From: Flavobacterium sp. ZT3R18
GTDB lineage: Bacteria; Bacteroidota; Bacteroidia; Flavobacteriales; Flavobacteriaceae
Length of the DNA: 64,000 bases
Assembly: GCF_007097385.1 (NCBI RefSeq)
Contig: NZ_VJZS01000001.1
Coordinates: 124,001-188,000 of the forward strand
Reading direction: 5' to 3'
This document shows, piece by piece, positions 52,237-61,183 of this stretch (the stretch's first letter is position 1; the number at the start of each line of letters is the position of its first letter). The notes under the pieces were generated by a model, which was not told the DNA's origin, did not search any database, and saw only the letters and a program-made list of their open reading frames with translations. Position numbers and translations under genes: made by a program.

Positions 52237-53061
52237 TTAAATCTTAAATGTAATCACAGGTCTTGTGGTGTGATTTACCAAATCTTCTGATATGCTACCG
52301 TTAAAGAAATGAATCAAAGCAGTTCTCCCGTGAGTGCATAAAGCTATTATGTCGGCGTTTTTTGTGTCAGCGTAGTTCGTTATTCCTTTTTCTACATTGG
52401 TTTCGTTGTAAATTTCCATTGAATAGTCGGGCATGTCGAATTCGGCAACAAAATCTTTCATTGTTTTCTGGGCTGCCGATGTGCTTTTAAAATTATTTGG
52501 GGTGCAAATCATGACTAGTTTTAACTTTGCATCAAAAAATTTAGCAAATTTTAATAATTCAAGAAATGGTTTTTTTATTTCTTTAGAAAAATCAGAGGCA
52601 AAAACTATTTTCTTAATGTCTAGTTCGTCTATTTTGTTTTTAATGACTAAAACGGGAATTTTTGAAAGTCTTACCACTTTTTCAGTATTGGTACCAACGA
52701 ATATTTCTTCAAAACCTGAGCTTCCGTGTGATCCCATGACAATTAAATCAATATCGTTTTGATTAGAATAAGTAGTTATTCCTTTGTAGACATTGTCTAG
52801 GAGTACGACTTCTTTTATGTGGATTCCGCTTAGATATGGACGGTTTTTGATGTCTTTTAGGATTTCATCCGCTTTGTTTTTGAATAACATGATGGCAGGA
52901 ATACTTGTTCCGCCAGTTATGGCGTCGTTGGTTTGTCCGGGTAACTCGAGCATGTGAATCAAAACGATTTCGGCATTGTTTTTTTTTGCAATTTGAGCTC
53001 CAGCTTCAATCGCTAGATCGGCGTATTTTGAAAAATCGGTAGGAATTAGTATTCTTTTCAT
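52237..53061 (-). CDS. Universal stress protein with two UspA domains
   Basis: A 274-aa tandem UspA protein. The first domain begins RILIPTDFSKYADLAIEAG and ends with the ATP-binding-type loop MGSHGSSGFEEIFVGTNTEKVV. The second begins KIVFASDFSKEI and ends CTHGRTALIHFFNGSISEDLV. The first loop keeps the Gly-x2-Gly-x9-Gly-type pattern linked to ATP binding; the second is degenerate. It is a cytoplasmic stress protein, transcribed alone and divergent from rimP. The specific stress is not evident. Confidence 0.9.
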   Translation of the reverse strand: MKRILIPTDFSKYADLAIEAGAQIAKKNNAEIVLIHMLELPGQTNDAITGGTSIPAIMLFKNKADEILKDIKNRPYLSGIHIKEVVLLDNVYKGITTYSNQNDIDLIVMGSHGSSGFEEIFVGTNTEKVVRLSKIPVLVIKNKIDELDIKKIVFASDFSKEIKKPFLELLKFAKFFDAKLKLVMICTPNNFKSTSAAQKTMKDFVAEFDMPDYSMEIYNETNVEKGITNYADTKNADIIALCTHGRTALIHFFNGSISEDLVNHTTRPVITFKI

Positions 53062-53148
53062 GATAGGTTGGTTTTGTTTTTGTTAGAAAAATGGGTTTTT
53101 TGTTGGTACTTTAAAGGTATAAAATTTTTAAATAGTAATCAATTTTTT

Positions 53149-53175
53149 TTGATTTGTAAAAAAACACTATATTTG
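53149..53175 (+). promoter_or_regulatory. Promoter of rimP-nusA-infB
   Basis: TATATTTG (53168-53175) is a perfect -7 box with TTG (53149-53151) at 16 bp, slightly short of the usual spacing. Confidence 0.5.
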
Positions 53176-53203
53176 CACCGTTATTTATTAAAACTTAAAT
53201 AAT

Positions 53204-53228
53204 GAGGGGACTAATGTCCCCTCTTTTT
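53204..53228 (+). terminator. Terminator-like hairpin in the rimP leader
   Basis: GAGGGGA/TCCCCTC stem (7 bp, 6-nt loop) followed by TTTTT, 9 nt before the rimP start. It would form soon after transcription begins, so it is a candidate attenuator or translation-blocking hairpin. Confidence 0.65.
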
Positions 53229-53236
53229 ATAAAGAT

Positions 53237-53701
53237 ATGACATTCAAAGAAAAAGTAATAGCAGTATTAGATGAAGCTCTTTTAGAAAAGCCATCGGTTT
53301 TTTTAATTGACCTTACCATAACAGATGCTTTTAAAGTTATTATAGGTATTGATGGGGATAATGGAGTGGTTTTGCAAGACTGCATTGATATTAGCCGTGC
53401 AGTAGAAAATAACTTAGATAGGGAAGAGCAAGATTTTTCTTTAGAAGTAGCGTCAGTAGGAGTAGGGTCGCCATTAAAATTGGTCAGACAATACAAAAAA
53501 AACATAGGGAGAACGTTAATCGTTAAAACTGCTACAGAAAATATTGAAGCAGAATTAGTTGAAGCTACTGATCTTTTTATAATTTTGTCTTGGAAAGCTA
53601 GAGAACCCAAAAAATTAGGTAAAGGAAAAGAAACAGTTCAAAAAGAATTGCAAATTCCTTACTCAGATATTAAAGAAGCAATTGTTACAGTAACATTTTA
53701 A
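53237..53701 (+). CDS. rimP: Ribosome assembly cofactor RimP
   Basis: A 154-aa RimP with the N-terminal alpha/beta domain ([37 protein letters not shown]) and a C-terminal SH3-like domain. It binds pre-30S particles during maturation. It starts the conserved rimP-nusA-infB operon, 13 bp before nusA. A terminator-like hairpin in the leader may control the whole operon. Confidence 0.94.
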   Translation: MTFKEKVIAVLDEALLEKPSVFLIDLTITDAFKVIIGIDGDNGVVLQDCIDISRAVENNLDREEQDFSLEVASVGVGSPLKLVRQYKKNIGRTLIVKTATENIEAELVEATDLFIILSWKAREPKKLGKGKETVQKELQIPYSDIKEAIVTVTF

Positions 53702-53714
53702 TTAAAGAATTCGC

Positions 53715-54968
53715 ATGGAAAATTTAGCATTAATCGATTCATTTTCAGAGTTTAAAGACGATAAACTTATTGATCGTGTAACGCTTATGGCAATTTTGGA
53801 AGATGTATTTAGAAATGCATTGAAGAAAAAATACGGTTCAGATGATAATTTCGATATCATTATCAATCCTGATAAAGGGGATATGGAGATTTGGAGAAGG
53901 AGAGTAATCGTTGCTGACGAGGATTTGGATTTTGAAAATGAAGAGATAACTCTTACTGAAGCAAGAAAAATTGAATCTGATTTTGAAATTGGGGAAGAAG
54001 TTTCCGAAGAAGTGAAATTAATAGATTTGGGAAGAAGAGCCATTTTAGCTTTGCGCCAAAACTTAATATCTAAAATACACGAACACGACAATACTAATCT
54101 TTACAAACAATTTAAAGATATTATTGGCGATATTTACACTGCCGAAGTGCATCATGTGCGTCCTAGGGTAGTTATTTTGGTTGATGATGAAGGAAACGAA
54201 ATCATATTGCCAAAAGAAAAACAAATACCTTCTGATTTCTTCCGTAAAGGAGATAATGTTAGAGGTATAATTGAAAGTGTTGAATTGAAAGGGAATAAGC
54301 CTCAAATTATTATGTCTAGAACTTCTGAAAAGTTCTTAGAAAAATTATTTGAACAAGAAATTCCAGAGGTTTTTGACGGTTTAATTATGGTTAAAAACGT
54401 AGTAAGAATTCCTGGCGAAAAAGCAAAAGTAGCCGTAGATTCTTATGATGATCGTATTGATCCAGTTGGAGCTTGTGTGGGTATGAAAGGTTCTCGTATT
54501 CATGGAATTGTTCGTGAATTAGGAAATGAGAATATTGACGTAATTAATTACACCAGCAATATTCAATTATATATTACAAGAGCATTAAGTCCAGCTAAAG
54601 TTTCTTCTATTAAAATTAATGAAGAAACTAAAAGAGCCGAAGTGTTTTTGAAACTAGAAGAAGTTTCAAAAGCAATTGGTAGAGGTGGGCATAATATTAG
54701 ATTGGCAGGGCAATTAACCGGTTATGAATTGGATGTAATTCGTGAAGGTGATGTTGCTGGTTCTACATCAGATGATGACGATGTTGAGTTAACAGAGTTT
54801 TCAGACGAGATTGAAGATTGGGTAATCGAAGAATTTGCAAAAATTGGTTTGGATACTGCAAAAAGTATCTTAAAACAAGACGTAGAAGATTTGGTTAGAA
54901 GAACAGACCTAGAAGAGGAAACGATTCTAGATGTAATGAGAATATTGAAAGAAGAATTTGACAGTTAG
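53715..54968 (+). CDS. nusA: Transcription termination/antitermination factor NusA
   Basis: The 417-aa protein has the N-terminal RNA polymerase-binding domain (about 1-130), an S1 domain (~135-200; GDIYTAEVHHVRPRVVIL) and two KH domains (SRIHGIVRELGNENIDVINY; GRGGHNIRLAGQLTGYELDV). The E. coli-type C-terminal acidic repeats are missing; it ends with one short helical segment, as in other Bacteroidota. It modulates pausing and Rho-dependent or intrinsic termination. Confidence 0.97.
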   Translation: MENLALIDSFSEFKDDKLIDRVTLMAILEDVFRNALKKKYGSDDNFDIIINPDKGDMEIWRRRVIVADEDLDFENEEITLTEARKIESDFEIGEEVSEEVKLIDLGRRAILALRQNLISKIHEHDNTNLYKQFKDIIGDIYTAEVHHVRPRVVILVDDEGNEIILPKEKQIPSDFFRKGDNVRGIIESVELKGNKPQIIMSRTSEKFLEKLFEQEIPEVFDGLIMVKNVVRIPGEKAKVAVDSYDDRIDPVGACVGMKGSRIHGIVRELGNENIDVINYTSNIQLYITRALSPAKVSSIKINEETKRAEVFLKLEEVSKAIGRGGHNIRLAGQLTGYELDVIREGDVAGSTSDDDDVELTEFSDEIEDWVIEEFAKIGLDTAKSILKQDVEDLVRRTDLEEETILDVMRILKEEFDS

Positions 54969-55080
54969 TCAATAGATCTTCAACGATAAACGTGCCACTT
55001 TACAATTAATTCTTGCTCGGTAGGTATCGAGTCGGGAGTAAAGTGAGGAATAACAAAAAAGGTAATAATAAAAAGGTTTT

Positions 55081-58026
55081 ATGTCTGAAGAGAGAATTAT
55101 TAGAATAAACAAGGTTTTAAGGGAATTAAATATTTCGTTAGAAAGAGCTGTGGATTATCTAAAAGATAAGGGAATTGCTATTGAGGCAAATCCAAACGCT
55201 AAAATTTCTGATCAGGAATTTAATATCCTACAAAGTCAGTTTGCAGGCGACAAGGGGAATAAAGAAGCTTCAAAAGAAGTAGGGGAAGAGAAAAGGAAAG
55301 AGAAAGAGGCGTTACGTGTTGAGCGAGAAAAAGAAGTTGAAGACAAACGCAAACTTGAGGAAGACCGATTGAAACAACAAGAAGTTATTAAAGCAAGAGC
55401 TGTTTTGTCGGGGCCTGTTCAAGTAGGAAAAATTGATCTTAATCCTAAAAAACCTGCTGTAGCTCCTGCTCCCGTTATTGCTGAGAAAGCGATTGCTCCT
55501 AAAGACGTAATTCAAGAAGAAAAGCCTGTTCCAAAAGAAGTTGTTCAGAAGGAAGTTGTTCAAAAAGAAGCCGTTCAAAAAGAGGTTTCTGTTGAAAAGC
55601 CAATCCAAAAAGAACCTTCTCTAGATAAGCCAGTTGTTGAGAAAGTTGAAAAACCAGTTGAGGAAACGAAAGAGGTTAAGCATATTCCTGGTATTAAAGA
55701 GGTTAAAAAAGTAGATAAGCCAGAGGTTGTTGCTGAGAAAAAAGCAGAGGCTGTTGTTGGAGAAGCTCCAGTAGAGGAGTCTATTACAACTCAGTATCAA
55801 AAACTTTCGGGTGCTACTTTGACAGGACAAGTTATCGATTTGTCTCAATTCAATAAGCCTAAGAAGAAAAAAGAAGAGCCTAAAATTACTCCTAACAAAC
55901 CAGGTGCGCCAGGTGCTGCGGGAGCTAATAATGCTAACAAAAATAAACGCAAAAGAATTGCTCCAAAACCGGGTGCGCCAAGGCCGCCTGCAGTTCCAGG
56001 AGCACCAAATCCTAATAAAATCACTCCAAATACAGGTGGTGGAGGTTTTAATGCTAACAGAAGTGCCAGACCTGGATTCGTTAAAGGAAACAGACCTGCT
56101 ATTGTAGCAAAAGTAGAGCCAACAGAGGAGGAAGTTAAAAACCAAATCCGTGAAACTCTTGAAAAACTTCAAGGTAAAGGTGGTAAATCTAAAGCGGCAA
56201 AATACAGAAGAGATAAAAGAGATACGCACCGTCAGAAATCGGATGATGAGCAAAGAGCAATTGACGAAGGAAGTAAAACGATAAAAGTTACTGAATTTGT
56301 TACTGTAGGTGAAATTGCAATCATGATGGATGTGCCAATTACTAAAGTGATTGGAACGTGTATGTCACTTGGTATCATGGTAACGATGAACCAGAGACTT
56401 GATGCAGAAACATTAACTATTGTTGCGGATGAATTTGGCTATGAAGTTGAATTTATTACGGTAGATATTGAAGAAGCAATTCAAGTTGTTGAAGATAGAG
56501 AAGAAGATTTAGTATTCAGAGCACCTATTGTTACTGTAATGGGTCACGTCGATCACGGTAAAACATCTTTACTGGATTATATTCGTAAAGAAAATGTAAT
56601 TGCGGGTGAGTCGGGTGGAATTACACAACATATTGGAGCTTACGGAGTAACTTTAGATAACGGTCAAAAAATTGCATTTTTAGATACACCAGGTCACGAG
56701 GCGTTTACCGCGATGCGTGCACGTGGAGCTCAAGTAACCGATATTGCTATTATTGTAATTGCGGCAGATGATGACATCATGCCACAAACCAAAGAAGCAA
56801 TTTCTCACGCTCAAGCAGCAGGGGTTCCTATCATATTTGCTATCAATAAAATAGATAAGCCAAATGCAAACCCTGAAAAAGTAAAAGAAAGATTGGCAGG
56901 AATGAACCTTCTTGTGGAAGATTGGGGTGGAAAAATCCAATCCCATGATATTTCTGCAAAAGTAGGAACTGGTGTTAAAGAGTTGTTGGAGAAAGTATTA
57001 TTAGAGGCGGAATTGTTAGATTTGAAATCAAATCCTAACAAAGCTGCTCAAGGTACGGTTGTTGAAGCTTTCTTGGATAAAGGAAAAGGATACGTTTCTA
57101 CCATATTAGTACAACATGGAACTCTTAAAGTAGGAGATTATATGTTGGCTGGAAAGCATCATGGTAAAATTAAGGCCATGCATGATGAGAGAGGAAATAT
57201 AGTTACTGTTGCAGGTCCTTCAACTCCAGTATCTGTTTTAGGTCTTGACGGTGCAGCAACTGCGGGTGATAAGTTCAATATCTTTGAAGACGAGAAAGAG
57301 GCTAAACAAATTGCCGCTAAACGTTCTCAATTAATGCGTGAACAATCTGTACGTACACAAAGACATATTACATTAGATGAAATTGGACGTAGAATTGCAT
57401 TAGGTCAGTTTAAAGAATTGAATATTATCCTTAAGGGAGATGTGGATGGTTCTGTTGAAGCCTTGTCTGATTCGTTCTCTAAATTGTCTACTGATGAAAT
57501 TCAAATTAATATTATTCATAAAGGAGTTGGAGCTATAACGGAAACTGATGTTATGTTGGCTTCTGCTTCTGATGCAATCATTATCGGATTTAATGTTCGT
57601 CCTGCTGGAAATGCGAGACAATTAGCAGATAAAGAAGAAATTGACATCCGTTACTATTCTATTATCTACGCAGCGATCGATGACTTGAAAGATGCTATGG
57701 AAGGAATGTTAGCGCCAGAAATGAAAGAAGAAGTACTGGGTACAGCTGAAATTAGAGAGATATTCAAAATTTCTAAAGTTGGTTCTATTGCAGGAAGTAT
57801 GGTTATGGATGGTAAAATTGTTAAAAACGCCAAAATGAGAATCATCAGAGATGGTGTTGTTGTCTTCACTGGAGAGTTGTTAGCTTTGAAACGATTTAAA
57901 GACGATGTAAGAGAAGTTGCTAAAGGATACGATTGTGGTATTCAAGTGAAAGGATATAATGATATAGAAGAAAGAGATATTATTGAATCATACCATGAAG
58001 TAGCTATCAAAAAGAAATTGAAATAA
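55081..58026 (+). CDS. infB: Translation initiation factor IF-2
   Basis: The 981-aa GTPase has a long charged N-terminal region (about 50-350, Lys/Glu/Val/Pro-rich repeats such as [15 protein letters not shown], then Gly/Pro/Asn-rich) and a conserved G domain from about residue 480: [36 protein letters not shown]. It places fMet-tRNA on the 30S subunit. It is 112 bp after nusA and ends at a strong terminator. Confidence 0.98.
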   Translation: MSEERIIRINKVLRELNISLERAVDYLKDKGIAIEANPNAKISDQEFNILQSQFAGDKGNKEASKEVGEEKRKEKEALRVEREKEVEDKRKLEEDRLKQQEVIKARAVLSGPVQVGKIDLNPKKPAVAPAPVIAEKAIAPKDVIQEEKPVPKEVVQKEVVQKEAVQKEVSVEKPIQKEPSLDKPVVEKVEKPVEETKEVKHIPGIKEVKKVDKPEVVAEKKAEAVVGEAPVEESITTQYQKLSGATLTGQVIDLSQFNKPKKKKEEPKITPNKPGAPGAAGANNANKNKRKRIAPKPGAPRPPAVPGAPNPNKITPNTGGGGFNANRSARPGFVKGNRPAIVAKVEPTEEEVKNQIRETLEKLQGKGGKSKAAKYRRDKRDTHRQKSDDEQRAIDEGSKTIKVTEFVTVGEIAIMMDVPITKVIGTCMSLGIMVTMNQRLDAETLTIVADEFGYEVEFITVDIEEAIQVVEDREEDLVFRAPIVTVMGHVDHGKTSLLDYIRKENVIAGESGGITQHIGAYGVTLDNGQKIAFLDTPGHEAFTAMRARGAQVTDIAIIVIAADDDIMPQTKEAISHAQAAGVPIIFAINKIDKPNANPEKVKERLAGMNLLVEDWGGKIQSHDISAKVGTGVKELLEKVLLEAELLDLKSNPNKAAQGTVVEAFLDKGKGYVSTILVQHGTLKVGDYMLAGKHHGKIKAMHDERGNIVTVAGPSTPVSVLGLDGAATAGDKFNIFEDEKEAKQIAAKRSQLMREQSVRTQRHITLDEIGRRIALGQFKELNIILKGDVDGSVEALSDSFSKLSTDEIQINIIHKGVGAITETDVMLASASDAIIIGFNVRPAGNARQLADKEEIDIRYYSIIYAAIDDLKDAMEGMLAPEMKEEVLGTAEIREIFKISKVGSIAGSMVMDGKIVKNAKMRIIRDGVVVFTGELLALKRFKDDVREVAKGYDCGIQVKGYNDIEERDIIESYHEVAIKKKLK

Positions 58027-58049
58027 AATTTCGATATACTTAAAACCTA

Positions 58050-58078
58050 AAAATCCCAATTCGTTGGGATTTTTTTTA
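58050..58078 (+). terminator. Intrinsic terminator of the rimP-nusA-infB operon
   Basis: AAATCCCAA-TTCG-TTGGGATTT hairpin with a stable tetraloop and a run of eight T residues. Confidence 0.9.
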
Positions 58079-58169
58079 TTTTAGCCTAATTTGGAATTGC
58101 GGGTGTGGCTGCGTTTAAAGTTTTATTAGAAAGAAGGAATGTGAATTAATATTCAAAAAAGTATATCAA

Positions 58170-58928
58170 ATGATGATAAAGAGAATTGGTATTCTTGGGG
58201 CTATGCCAGAAGAAATAAACGGTGTAGTTTCGTTGCTTAAAGGCAAGCTAGAGATAGTAAAGGGAATGCGCACCTATTATTTAGGTACATTAAATGGAAT
58301 CGAAGTAGTGGTTGTTTTTTCGCGTTGGGGCAAAGTAGCTTCTGCAACTACTGTTACGCATTTAATTGTTGAATTTGGAATTACTGAATTATATTTCACA
58401 GGCGTTGCAGGTTCTGTTAGCCTAGATTTGGCTATTGGGGATATTGTTGTTGCGAGTAGTTTGGTGCAACATGATATGGATGCTCGTCCTATAATGAAAC
58501 AGTTTGAAATTCCTTTATTAGGTAAAACAGAATTGTATCCACCAAAAGAGTTATTAGAAAAATCATTTTTCGCAATAAAGAAGTTAGAAAGTAGTAAAGT
58601 GTTGTTGGAGTTGGTTTCAACGGAACAGCAGAAAATTTTTTCTATTTCAAACCCAAAAGTCTTTTTGGGTAAGATTGCAAGTGGAGATAAATTTTTCGCT
58701 AATAACAACGAAAAAGAAAGTCTTCTAAAAGTACTTCCCGATGTATTGTGTGTTGAAATGGAAGGTGCTGCAGTAGCTCAAGTATGTTTTGAGTATAATA
58801 TTCCTTTTGTAATTATTCGTACGATTTCGGATGCTGCGGATGAAGCTTCGCCTATTGATTTTAACGAATTTGTGAATCAAGTTGCTTCTAAATTTGGCGT
58901 TGCTATTATTCAGGCTTTAATAAAGTAA
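58170..58928 (+). CDS. mtnN: 5'-methylthioadenosine/S-adenosylhomocysteine nucleosidase
   Basis: The 252-aa protein begins IKRIGILGAMPEEINGVVSLLKGK, the family signature, and carries the catalytic region VEMEGAAVAQVCFEY and ISDAADEASPIDF, where the Asp donates the proton to the purine. It cleaves MTA and SAH to adenine plus the thioribose or ribosylhomocysteine, recycling the products of methylation. ATGATG gives two possible starts one codon apart. Confidence 0.94.
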   Translation: MMIKRIGILGAMPEEINGVVSLLKGKLEIVKGMRTYYLGTLNGIEVVVVFSRWGKVASATTVTHLIVEFGITELYFTGVAGSVSLDLAIGDIVVASSLVQHDMDARPIMKQFEIPLLGKTELYPPKELLEKSFFAIKKLESSKVLLELVSTEQQKIFSISNPKVFLGKIASGDKFFANNNEKESLLKVLPDVLCVEMEGAAVAQVCFEYNIPFVIIRTISDAADEASPIDFNEFVNQVASKFGVAIIQALIK

Positions 58929-59130
58929 CGGAATTATTGTGTTAAAAATCGTAGAGATATTTGATTCTTAGTTCAATGTTGTTTCTTTAATAGATGCCTG
59001 TCAGAATGGGGTAAGACCATTGGAGAGTATATATTCACCCAATCTCGCACCCCGCTCCTTTGGGAGGGGCTGGGGTGAGGTTAGTTGTAATGGACTAAAA
59101 TATATTGACCAATGGTATAATTAGATGTAT
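58929..59130. repeat. Spacer with CACCCC/GGGGTG-type repeat
   Basis: It contains CGCACCCCGCTCCTTTGGGA followed by GGGGCTGGGGTGAGG, a phrase that I recall as dispersed in flavobacterial genomes. No gene is seen here. Confidence 0.4.
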
Positions 59131-59520
59131 TTATTTGCTAGGTTTAATTAAAAATACAGTTTTGTAATTTTTTTTGATTTCTGGAAGATAGCGTTCCGCT
59201 TCCATTCGAGTTCTAAAGTTACCCACCCAAACTTTGTAGTTTGGTGTGTTGAAAATAATGGTTCCATCCAGGTTTTTAAACTCTTGTTTGAACTCAATTA
59301 AGGTCTTTTTTGCAGTTTCACTTGGACCGTTAAATATTTGAATTTTGTAGCGGTCAGTGTAAGGTAAATTGGCGTTTATTTTTCTTTTTTCATTCAGTAG
59401 TTGCTCAAATTTCGGGTCTTGAGTTAGGGATGAATTCTGACTTTGTGCTTTTGCCGTGTGGTAGCAATTTAATAGGATTGTATAAAGTAATACTGATTTT
59501 AAGGATCTTAAAATTCTCAT
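59131..59520 (-). CDS. SPOR domain protein
   Basis: A 129-aa protein with a signal peptide (LKSVLLYTILLNCYHTAKAQ) and a C-terminal SPOR domain: DRYKIQIFNGPSETAKKTL and YKVWVGNFRTRMEAERYLPEIKKNYKTVFLI. SPOR domains bind glycan strands stripped of stem peptides at division or growth sites, so it should act in the periplasm. It is divergent from the ACIII operon. Confidence 0.88.
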   Translation of the reverse strand: MRILRSLKSVLLYTILLNCYHTAKAQSQNSSLTQDPKFEQLLNEKRKINANLPYTDRYKIQIFNGPSETAKKTLIEFKQEFKNLDGTIIFNTPNYKVWVGNFRTRMEAERYLPEIKKNYKTVFLIKPSK

Positions 59521-59623
59521 AATGTGATTGTTTAAAATGCAAAAATAGTATTAAATGGGTTAATGAAAATTAAAATCATTATTTAGACTTAATATAAATT
59601 ATAATTAAGATTATTTTAAGTTT

Positions 59624-59652
59624 TTGAGAATAGTTCTTAAGTCGTATTTTTG
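59624..59652 (+). promoter_or_regulatory. Promoter of the alternative complex III operon
   Basis: TTG (59624-59626), 18-bp spacer and TATTTTTG (59645-59652), a good match to the consensus; actA starts 88 nt further on. Confidence 0.65.
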
Positions 59653-59739
59653 TCGAAATTTTTAAATTAAAGATTCGTTTGTTGTTTAACATTTTTGTAA
59701 AACAGCGGAGTGAGTTTTAGTAGATAATCATTATACTAT

Positions 59740-61074
59740 ATGGAAAAGGTGGGTAACCATAATTCGATTTCAAGGAAATTAATTTTAAGCTTAGCGCTAA
59801 TGCTAAGTATTTCCTTAACTTCATTTGCGCAAGATGCAGCTCCTGCTGCGGATGCTACAGCTTCAGCAGCTCCTGCAGCTGCTACTGGTGGCGATGCGGC
59901 AAAGGGTAAAGAGCTTTTTAATGCAAATTGTGCGGCTTGTCACAAGTTAGATGCTAAATCAACGGGTCCTGCTCTAAGAGATGTGGCTTCAAGACATGAT
60001 ATTTCTTGGATCTACAAATGGGTTCACAACAGTTCGGATTTAATTAAGTCTGGAGATGCTGCCGCTGTAAAAGTTTTTGAGGCAAACAATAAGATTCCAA
60101 TGACTTCTTTTCCTCAGATGTCAGAAGGAGATATTGATAATATTATAGCTTACACTTCGGAGCAAAAGGCTGCGGCACCTGCTGCTGTTCCTGGAGCTGC
60201 GTCAGTTGCTGGAGCTGAAGATCAAGGTACTGGAATTTCGAACAATGTTATTTTAGGGGCTTTGTCATTGGTGATGGTGATACTTATCGTGATGTTAGTT
60301 TTAGTTAATAACGTATTGCGAAAAGTTGCTGCGGCAAACGGTATTGAAGTGGTTGCTAAAGAGCCTACAATGCCAATTTGGAAAGCTTTTGTTAAAAATC
60401 AATTCTTGGTTTTGGTGACTGCAATATTCTTATTGTTGTCTGGTGCGTACTTTGTTTACGGTTTCTTTATGCAAGTAGGGGTAGATCAAAACTATCAGCC
60501 AATTCAGCCAATACATTATTCTCATAAGATTCACGCTGGAGATAATGAAATCAATTGTAAATATTGTCACTCTGCTTCTCGTGTAAGTAAAACTGCAGGT
60601 ATTCCTTCTTTGAATGTTTGTATGAACTGTCATAAAAGTATTTCTGAAGTTGCAGAAGCTACTGCTACACCGGAATACAGCAAAGCATTTTACGATGCGC
60701 AAATCCAAAAATTATATAAAGCTGTGGGTTGGGATGCTACATCTCAGTCGTACACAGGGAAAACAGAGCCTGTAAAATGGGTTCGAATTCATAATCTTCC
60801 TGATTTTGTTTACTTTAATCACTCTCAGCACGTTACTGTTGCTGGTATTGAATGTCAAACTTGTCACGGTCCTGTTCAAGAATTTGAAATTATGAAGCAG
60901 TTCTCTCCTTTAACAATGGGATGGTGTGTTAATTGCCATAGAAAAACCGATGTTAAAATGGAAGGAAATGAATACTATACTAAGATTCATGCTGAACTTT
61001 CTAAAAAGTATGGTGTAGATAAATTGACTGCCGCTCAAATGGGAGGTTTAGAATGTGGTAAATGCCATTACTAA
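59740..61074 (+). CDS. actA: ActA, multiheme cytochrome c of alternative complex III
   Basis: The 444-aa subunit has a signal peptide (ILSLALMLSISLTSFAQ), then a class I cytochrome c domain (CAACH at 64-68; probable Met ligand in MTSFPQM), two membrane helices (about 165-190 and 218-240) and a C-terminal multiheme region with five more CxxCH motifs (CKYCH, CMNCH, CQTCH, CVNCH, CGKCH). Six hemes in all are predicted. ACIII oxidises menaquinol and passes electrons to cytochrome c or an oxidase in place of bc1. It is followed 109 bp later by actB; a CAAGTTTC/GAAACTTG inverted repeat lies between. Confidence 0.93.
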   Translation: MEKVGNHNSISRKLILSLALMLSISLTSFAQDAAPAADATASAAPAAATGGDAAKGKELFNANCAACHKLDAKSTGPALRDVASRHDISWIYKWVHNSSDLIKSGDAAAVKVFEANNKIPMTSFPQMSEGDIDNIIAYTSEQKAAAPAAVPGAASVAGAEDQGTGISNNVILGALSLVMVILIVMLVLVNNVLRKVAAANGIEVVAKEPTMPIWKAFVKNQFLVLVTAIFLLLSGAYFVYGFFMQVGVDQNYQPIQPIHYSHKIHAGDNEINCKYCHSASRVSKTAGIPSLNVCMNCHKSISEVAEATATPEYSKAFYDAQIQKLYKAVGWDATSQSYTGKTEPVKWVRIHNLPDFVYFNHSQHVTVAGIECQTCHGPVQEFEIMKQFSPLTMGWCVNCHRKTDVKMEGNEYYTKIHAELSKKYGVDKLTAAQMGGLECGKCHY

Positions 61075-61183
61075 AAAGAGTTTAAAGTATCAAGTTTCAA
61101 GTTGTCTTTGTTATAACTGGAAACTTGAAACAAAGAAAACTTGAAACAAAAAAAAATTATTAAGATTAATATTTATATATAAT

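Noticed and set aside
55312..56253. Long minus-strand frames opposite infB
   Set aside because: They arise from the Lys/Glu-rich repeats of IF-2 read backwards (Phe/Leu/Asn-rich) and have no gene context.
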